64,000 nt of DNA. Source: Pisaster brevispinus. Lineage: Eukaryota > Echinodermata > Asteroidea > Forcipulatida > Asteriidae. The notes beneath the pieces were generated by a model that was not told the origin of the DNA, ran no database searches, and saw only the letters and a list, made by a program, of their open reading frames with translations. The translations under genes and the position numbers were made by a program. Below, piece after piece: positions 58,262 through 64,000 of this stretch (its first letter is position 1; each line of letters starts with the position of its first letter). The stretch lies in the NCBI GenBank assembly GCA_023634235.1, contig JAMKCF010000001.1, forward strand, positions 6,822,758 to 6,886,757. The letters run 5' to 3'.

Positions 58262-60118
58262 GTTTCTTCTTTAGAATCTTCTTCTTCCACGCAACTCTTC
58301 TCTGTCGCTTAACTCAAAATTGAAATGTAATTGAACCTTGAAACTTGGGATACACTTGAACGTCATAATAGAGACGGCACAGTTTTCATGGCGTCATGAT
58401 GACGTCATCAGGTGATGAATTACAAGGTTTTTAAAGTTAAAAAATGACAATTTGCTATTCGCTGTATCTCATTGAATTTAAAAGCTATGATGTTCATAGT
58501 TAAGCATATGAAAGACCAAGACTGGGGCATCATTTGAAAAGTTAACGTCAAAATCGTACGACCTTAACTTCCGGGTCGTTACCCTGGGTCGAAGTTTGCC
58601 TTCGTTGATTTTCCCTCAAAAAGTCACGTTTTTGGCTTTTCTACAGCATAACTCAAGATTTAAATTGAACTGAAGGTTGAAACTCATCAGACAGTTGAAC
58701 CTTAGTATCAAGACGACACAAGCTTAATGATGTCATGATGACGTCATCGGGTATCAAATTACAATAAATCAAAGTTTAATATTTGTAAAAAAATCATAAC
58801 TCATGAACTGCACGTTGGATTTTTACAATCCACACATCATCGGATAGGTCGTGAAAAGTTCAACTAACGCTGCACACAACGTAACCCCATTTGACCTTGA
58901 CTTCCGGTTCAAACCGGAAGTTGAATCATTCATATCTCATAAACTAAGTAACATTTTAACATAAACTTTGCAGCAGGTTACAGATAAGTTATTCTGCCGA
59001 AACTTTTGCACTCAAATAATAACAATTCAATCTTTGCAACTGGTCCAAACCGGGCGTCAAAGCGTACGTGTTTGTTGACTTTTATTGTACAACGCACGAT
59101 AGTGTAGGCCAACACAAACAAACACCGACACTGTACACAGCCACGCACGTGTACAATGCACGTGTAGTTAATTTGACATGTAATATATGTGCGAATACAT
59201 ACAGCGTCGCTCGCTATTTCAATGTACATGTACATTGCAAACCCAATGATAGTCCGTGTAATATTTGAAAAAAATCATATCTCTTTAACCACACATTGGA
59301 TTTCCACAATCCATACGTCGTTTGAACGGTCTTGATAAATTAAACACGCACTACACAAAATGTGACCCGTTTGACCTTAACTTCTGGTTCAAACCAAAAG
59401 CTGAAGTTTTACGTTTAAAAAAATCATAACTTCTGAACCACACTTTGGATTTTTACAATCTATGCATCATTTGGGAGGTAGATAACAAGTTAAGAAACGA
59501 TACATGTTATGCCAAAACGAATGTTATGCCATTTGACCTTGACTTCCTGTTCAAACCGGAAGATGAACTTAATAATTATAAAATAACAACTCCTCAACCA
59601 TTCATTGTATTTTTATCAAGTTAACGTCATCAGAAAGAGCTCCTAAGACTTAACAAACGATACATAGTGTGACCTCATTTAACACACTTCTGGTTCAAAA
59701 AATCATAACTTCTAAACCATTTTTTTTTTTTTAACAATCTTTACATCATTGGCAAAATATTTATCAACTGAAGAATTGACTTACAAAATGTGAACCAATT
59801 TGACCTTGATTTCCGGTTCAAACCGGATGATCAAATTTAATACTTCAAACAATCATAACTCCCGAACCACACATTGTATTTTTATCAACTACACGGCAAT
59901 ACAAAGGGAATTGCCTAGCACTTACCTAGCGTTACACAGTATGATCTTATTTGACCTAACTTTTGGTTCAAACCTGAAGTTGAAGATTTATATTGGAACA
60001 AAACCTTACTCCTGAACAACTAACCGGGTTGATAAAATAAAATATCATTAAATCATAATTTGATGACATCGATCACGAACACCTTGTTTTTGTAGTAAAC
60101 AAAAACTGAACGTCTAGT
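58262..60118 (-). repeat. Array unit R10, outermost right
   Basis: About 1.86 kb, the reverse-orientation counterpart of L1. Its head, at 60060-60118, is the long GATGACATCGATCACGAACACC version found in the left arm, not the head of R0-R9. It ends with CTAG at about 60117. Confidence 0.8.
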
Positions 60119-60256
60119 TTTATTGTTTTTATTGGACTACGTGAACATTTCTGCCTATGGTTTGCCAGAAGCACTTCTGCTCAAAAATAAACAAATAAGT
60201 TCAATAAAATAAGTACATTCTATGCATTTCGGTTAAAGGTGCACTTGTGACAAATG

Positions 60257-60401
60257 TCAGGTGATGCCAACTTTTACTGAAAGTGTGGCTTCTCCCTGCT
60301 TGTACTTGGGCCGACTCGGACTGTATTTGAGGGTGCCTTCATATGTTACTGCTTGACCACGCTCACTATTTTCATTGTAGTGTAAGGCAGCAACACGAAG
60401 C
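60257..60401 (-). CDS. Last exon, transposase-like gene
   Basis: Acceptor tctgctaag, phase 2, reading LRVAALHYNENSERGQAV then YEGTLKY...PKYKQGE and stop at 60257-60259. The AALHYNEN and PKYK-x-GE motifs are typical of the family's C-terminus. The array end lies about 140 bp downstream. Confidence 0.7.
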
Positions 60402-60676
60402 CTTAGCAGAAGAGAGAGAACATATTCAAATTGATTATAAAGTGTACACCACACAGTACTTGCCTTGTCTCTTGTTCACAAAATGAATGACAAATTTTAG
60501 CTTTTTCGAAATATCACCATTATGGAGGAAACGATTTCGCTTCACAGGAATGTATTAAAGATTTTCTCTTTTAATGTGCTTTTGACAACATTACACAATA
60601 ATAATTGTTGTTTTCTGATGACTATCATAAAGTCACTGCATGCCCGCCCGCCCGATAACCGAGAAATTTTTATCAC

Positions 60677-60836
60677 CTGCTCTTAATTCCCTCATTGGAG
60701 TAAGCCTTGCTCTTTGGTGCAAAATTGTTGAAAAGGTTGTGGAATGATTCCACAGAGGATGTCTGGCTAGTTGTTGACATCTTCACCAGCGCTGTTTTCT
60801 CCAACAACTCGAACAGTTTCTCAGTTGCTTCTTTAC
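60677..60836 (-). CDS. Exon, transposase-like gene, candidate catalytic Glu
   Basis: Acceptor tttcaacag and donor GTGATA bound 160 nt, phase 1 in and 2 out. The peptide includes EATEKLFELLEKTALVKM and TSSVESFHNLFNNFAPK; the Glu in SVESFHN is the best candidate for the third acidic residue. Missing from a simple ORF scan because it has no start codon. Confidence 0.7.
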
Positions 60837-60986
60837 CTGTTGAAACAAAAGTGAAATAAATGTATGATTCTATGAACCAGCAAAATAAAAATCAATGTTG
60901 CGCATACGTCATCATGAAATACACAAACTGCACGGTAAGATAAACCAGAACTGTACATCCACTGTAAGCAAAACTAAAGCATTTAC

Positions 60987-61291
60987 CTGGTTTGAGCCAT
61001 TTCTTTCGCCGACGTCCTGTTCTTCCATGCCGGCACTTGGGGAAAATGGCCGAGTGACCCGTATGCTTATTTTGCAGGTGGTTGGTAATGGACAGCCACT
61101 TTGCTGCACGAAGGTCACATTCGCTGTCTGCTGTTGCGGAGGCGCACCAGTAAACGTGATCGTTTACACTTCTCTTCCAGTTTCCAATGTCTTCTACCAC
61201 TTCTCACAGTAAGATCAGCTGCCCTTAACGTGGACATCATCAACTTGAAGCCTTCAAGTTCCATATGGTAGCTACTTTTAACCTCATTGGA
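60987..61291 (-). pseudogene. Exon with internal deletion, transposase-like gene
   Basis: Acceptor ttcttcag and donor GTAAAT. It starts SNEVKSSYHMELEG and runs to LRAADLT. At about 61200 the sequence jumps, in another frame, to EDIGNWKRSVNDHVYWC and continues through NKHTGHS...GRRRKKWLKPG. The join is too short to hide an intron. Confidence 0.7.
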
Positions 61292-61409
61292 CTGAAGAAA
61301 AAACATCATTATAATTGAAACTTTCAAACATATCCAATAATCCTCTACTCCAGAACTTCGACAAACTTTGTGAATGCTGGATTTGACATTCCATACATAC
61401 AAATACTAC

Positions 61410-61977
61410 CTGCACAAGCTGTATGTCAACAATTTTGTTTATATCTAGCTTCATTGCAGTGTAGCTGCCGTACTTTGCAGAGTGCCCAGGGCTGTCGGCT
61501 CTGCCATCACCACCGATGACTAACGGTCTCTTCAGTTCCCTCAGTCTTTGGTGGAGTTCTGTTATGTGGAGACTCCATATGGTTTCCACAGCTGGGAATA
61601 AATACCTCTTCTGGTGGTTAAAATATGTGCGTGTAACATGTGTTGACACACCCATACTATTAAATACCCGCAGAACTTCGATGGGGCTTGATCCGGCAAA
61701 TAGGATGGCTCCTGAAAGCATGAGGTTGCCAGCGGGTGTTGCAGCGAACCACGGCTGTGACTCCCAGTGACGTTTTGCCAAGCATTTCAAGCAGTGTTGG
61801 TCCACCGCGACGTATGTTCCAATGACCCGTTTTGAATTTTGTACCTGCCTTGACCCGCACTTGCTGCATCTCTTGAAGAGAGCTAGCAGGGAACTTTCAA
61901 ACACAGTATACTTTGGCTCCTCATGAGGCTCCATCTTCTCAGTCACACCGAAGACTGTCCGAGGGCTCCTTCCTCTT
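61410..61977 (-). CDS. Main exon, transposase-like gene (568 nt)
   Basis: Acceptor tttcatag and donor GTAGTA, phase 2 in and 0 out, open for 189 codons. It includes CSKCGSRQVQ and CLKCLAKRHW (a likely Zn site made of two Cys pairs), WFAATPAGNLMLSGAILFAG, then FFNHQKRYLFP-like (YFNHQKRYLFP) and GGDGRADSPGHSAKY. Intact. Confidence 0.75.
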
Positions 61978-62086
61978 CTATGAAACAAAAAACGAAATTA
62001 CACATTTGATTATATTAGCACGGCTAACTTTGACTGTATAGCCAACTCCCTATTCTGATTGCCTGACATGCCAACTATGTGCTTAC

Positions 62087-62357
62087 CGCTTGGATACTTG
62101 GCTGCGCCATCTTTCTGAAGAATCTGATGAGGTGGATGAGGGCACATATTCGTCCTCTGGTGAGACGTCACCTTCAAGCTCTTCATCTATGTCCTCCAGG
62201 AGCTCATTCTCCTCCATTTCAGCTTCCTCAAGCTCCATCACTTCTTCTACATAATGTACTGCCACCTCTCCCTGAATAGGCCTACTCTGTTCCATGCCGC
62301 TCCAGCAAGCCCCCTCATTAGCAGGCTTATCAGTCTGTGTCCAGACATCAACTGTAC
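62087..62357 (-). CDS. Acidic exon, transposase-like gene (271 nt)
   Basis: Acceptor tatgacag and donor GTAAGC, phase 1 in and 2 out. Strongly Glu-rich (EEVMELEEAEMEENELLEDI) then PSSTSSDSSERW; disordered or coiled, no fold recognised. Confidence 0.65.
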
Positions 62358-62605
62358 CTGTCATACACATTTTACGATAACAAATGATCACTTTAATTAC
62401 AAACTAAAATGTGAAGGTGTTCGACGGTAAAGTGAAATACATTACTACAGGACAGCAGCTTCTTTGATTTACATGTACCATATGGAATTTACAACTGCCG
62501 TGGAATAAAATGCCATATGTAAAAATTGCTTAAGGTTGACACCCGACTAATTTTAAAATAGAAAAACTTCAAATTTGTAAATATATAGTAAAGAAAAATA
62601 CTTAC

Positions 62606-62672
62606 TGGCCACTGAATCACTCTTCGACAGAGGCTCGGTTTGACATGAAGCATGTTCAAAACGTGAAGATTC
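62606..62672 (-). CDS. Short exon, transposase-like gene (67 nt)
   Basis: Acceptor tctttacag and donor GTAAGT, phase 0 in and 1 out, reading ESSRFEHASCQTEPL then SKSDSVA. Supported by phase fit on both sides. Confidence 0.6.
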
Positions 62673-63094
62673 CTGTAAAGACAGTTATAAATGCAAAAAT
62701 TCAATTGTTACATATTTTTTCTATACACATCTCCCCCCACAATCTCCAACACACCCCAAAAAGGAAATACTTTTTTTTGTACATCAAACAAAATAGAAAA
62801 TTAAATAACAAAATTAAACAAGTAACTTAAAATATAGTATAACTAAAATTAGGCAAATGGTTCCTTTTTGCATTGTTTTTCATGGCTGAATCAATACCAC
62901 ACCCAATGTTTTTAATTCAAATTGACTATGTAAATATCCCAGTGCCTGGAAAACCCTCATACTTTGATTAGTTACTCAAGCTAACAACCTGGCAATTTAG
63001 AACCAGAAATTAGAACAAGACATGCTTATTCTAAGGTCAGAGTATTTTGATAATGTATTCTACAAAATGAGAAGAAAGAAAAAAATATACTCAC

Positions 63095-63244
63095 GGTTGA
63101 TTCTGTCAGTGATGATGGTTCAGTAAAAATATGAATACATCCAGGTTTCTCTACATCTGATCTGGCAGTCATCCTACCCCCAACAGTGCTACTATGACTT
63201 GATACATCCTGTTGTGCTGTTGTGTCCAAAGCCTCCGTAATTGT
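63095..63244 (-). CDS. Exon, transposase-like gene (150 nt)
   Basis: Acceptor tttctttag and donor GTGAGT, phase 0-0, reading TITEALDTTAQQDVSSHSS...CIHIFTEPSSLTEST. Ser/Thr-rich linker. Confidence 0.55.
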
Positions 63245-63949
63245 CTAAAGAAAAAAAAAAGGAACACATGTACTTGCAAAAAAGGCAAAAGATATTCTGT
63301 TTCTCAATTACACCTAAAATTCCCCAATCACACAACAAGTTTACCCCATTCGAAATAAATTAAACAAATGTAACATTTCTGTATGTTTGACGATGCTTGA
63401 ATTTCTTCTTTGCTAGTAAGTATCGATTGACATAATAACATTTTCTTGCTCATGTTCAAAATGCAAAACCAAAAGTAATATAACTATTATTATGAAGATG
63501 ACTCATATTTTGATGTATAGGCTTAACAGATACATTAACAATAATAAAAATAAATTTAATTTTTTTTTTTTTTTTTTCGTGGGTTGGTGTGATTTCCAAT
63601 TTCTTAAACCATAGACTCATAGAGGAATGTATTTCCTTCCTCCTTGAATAAACAATGGAGGTGAATAAACTATCAAGTCATGCTGTTACTGGTATGTTTG
63701 TACATGGATTAATTTGTTTAAGAAGAGATTTGAATATCTAATGACCTCCAGTCCTCCACCGGACTGAGCACTTTATCCGCATGTGCATGCACAAGTACGT
63801 GGCCAACTGTCGCTTGCACAAAATTAAAAAAACATGCCCCGTTTCCGGACAAAGGGGTCCGCGGGTCATATCTTTGTTCATTAATCCCAACGTTAAACAA
63901 TAACAACAAATAACACTAATCAGAGTGAAAGGTGAAAAATACTGTCTAC

Positions 63950-64000
63950 CTCGACAATAAAACTTAAATGCACACTTGAATTCGACAAGACAATGAAAAA
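63950..64000 (-). CDS. Possible partial exon at right edge
   Basis: Ends at donor GTAGAC in phase 0 with an open frame ...LSNSSVHLSFIVE to the window edge. It fits the exon at 63244, but 51 nt is too little to identify. A THAP-type DNA-binding domain would often lie at this end in such genes; none is visible here. Confidence 0.3.

Larger units (their letters stand above)
60257..62672 (-). pseudogene. DDE-transposase-like gene, central block deleted
   Basis: Gene-level entry for exons at 62606-62672, 62087-62357, 61410-61977, 60987-61291, 60677-60836 and 60257-60401, with probable upstream exons at 63095 and 63950. All junctions keep phase. The protein has Cys-pair motifs, a GGDGRADSPGHSAKYGSYT block with the likely first catalytic Asp, a C-terminal SVESFHN and AALHYNEN. 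Such proteins recur in fish, cnidarian and echinoderm genomes as I remember them. Some 60 residues expected between LRAADLT and EDIGNWKRS, with the second acidic residue and an Asp-x-Trp-His motif, are missing, and the frame changes at the join. Confidence 0.7.

Overview
The window is animal nuclear DNA: AT-rich, intron-bearing and dominated by transposable elements. There are no operons or bacterial-type genes. Frequent TACATGTA-type words, tRNA-derived SINEs, a Penelope-like retroelement and tyrosine-recombinase and DDE-transposase genes of kinds I associate with marine invertebrates point to a marine deuterostome. A sea-star-like echinoderm is my best guess, at low confidence, because it rests on remembered resemblance.

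Left flank, 0-16.6 kb: one minus-strand gene can be threaded from about 13.7 kb to the left edge. In transcript order it holds two exons of a SET methyltransferase domain, a series of very short Ser/Thr-rich exons, a long exon with 26-residue repeats, two zinc-finger-like motifs and a tyrosine-recombinase (YR) catalytic domain, and then four more micro-exons with identical phase. Reading phase is preserved across nearly every junction, but the coding sequence carries four nonsense codons and three indels, so it is a decayed or mis-sequenced copy. It is interrupted by a 1,023-bp solo LTR with a GTAC target duplication, by SINEs and by minisatellites, one of which is present twice almost unchanged.

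Centre, 16.6-60.1 kb: a giant inverted arrangement. Head-to-tail repeat units of about 1.7-1.9 kb, some enlarged to about 3.4 kb, run in plus orientation at 16.6-27.8 kb and in minus orientation at 36.7-60.1 kb. They flank 8.7 kb of non-array DNA (27.9-36.6 kb) with a LINE 3' end, a broken Penelope-like element and the first exon of a P2X7-cytoplasmic-domain-like protein. Each unit is built from shorter modules that carry a palindromic ETS-like site, a TCAAGGTCA-type half-site, CRE-like TGACGTCA and CACGTG E-boxes. Where units meet, and at the two inner ends of the arms, sit tandem stem-loops of the form AGGTGTTCG...CGAA(C)A(C)C whose arms covary between copies. I propose these units are non-autonomous rolling-circle (Helentron-like) elements. 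This is inference.

Right flank, 60.1-64 kb: a minus-strand multi-exon gene for a DDE-transposase-like protein ends about 140 bp beyond the array. Its splice sites and phases are intact, but its central catalytic block has been deleted.

No structural RNA gene, CRISPR array or complete single-copy host gene was found. The genes seen are mobile-element genes or relics, plus one orphan first exon.
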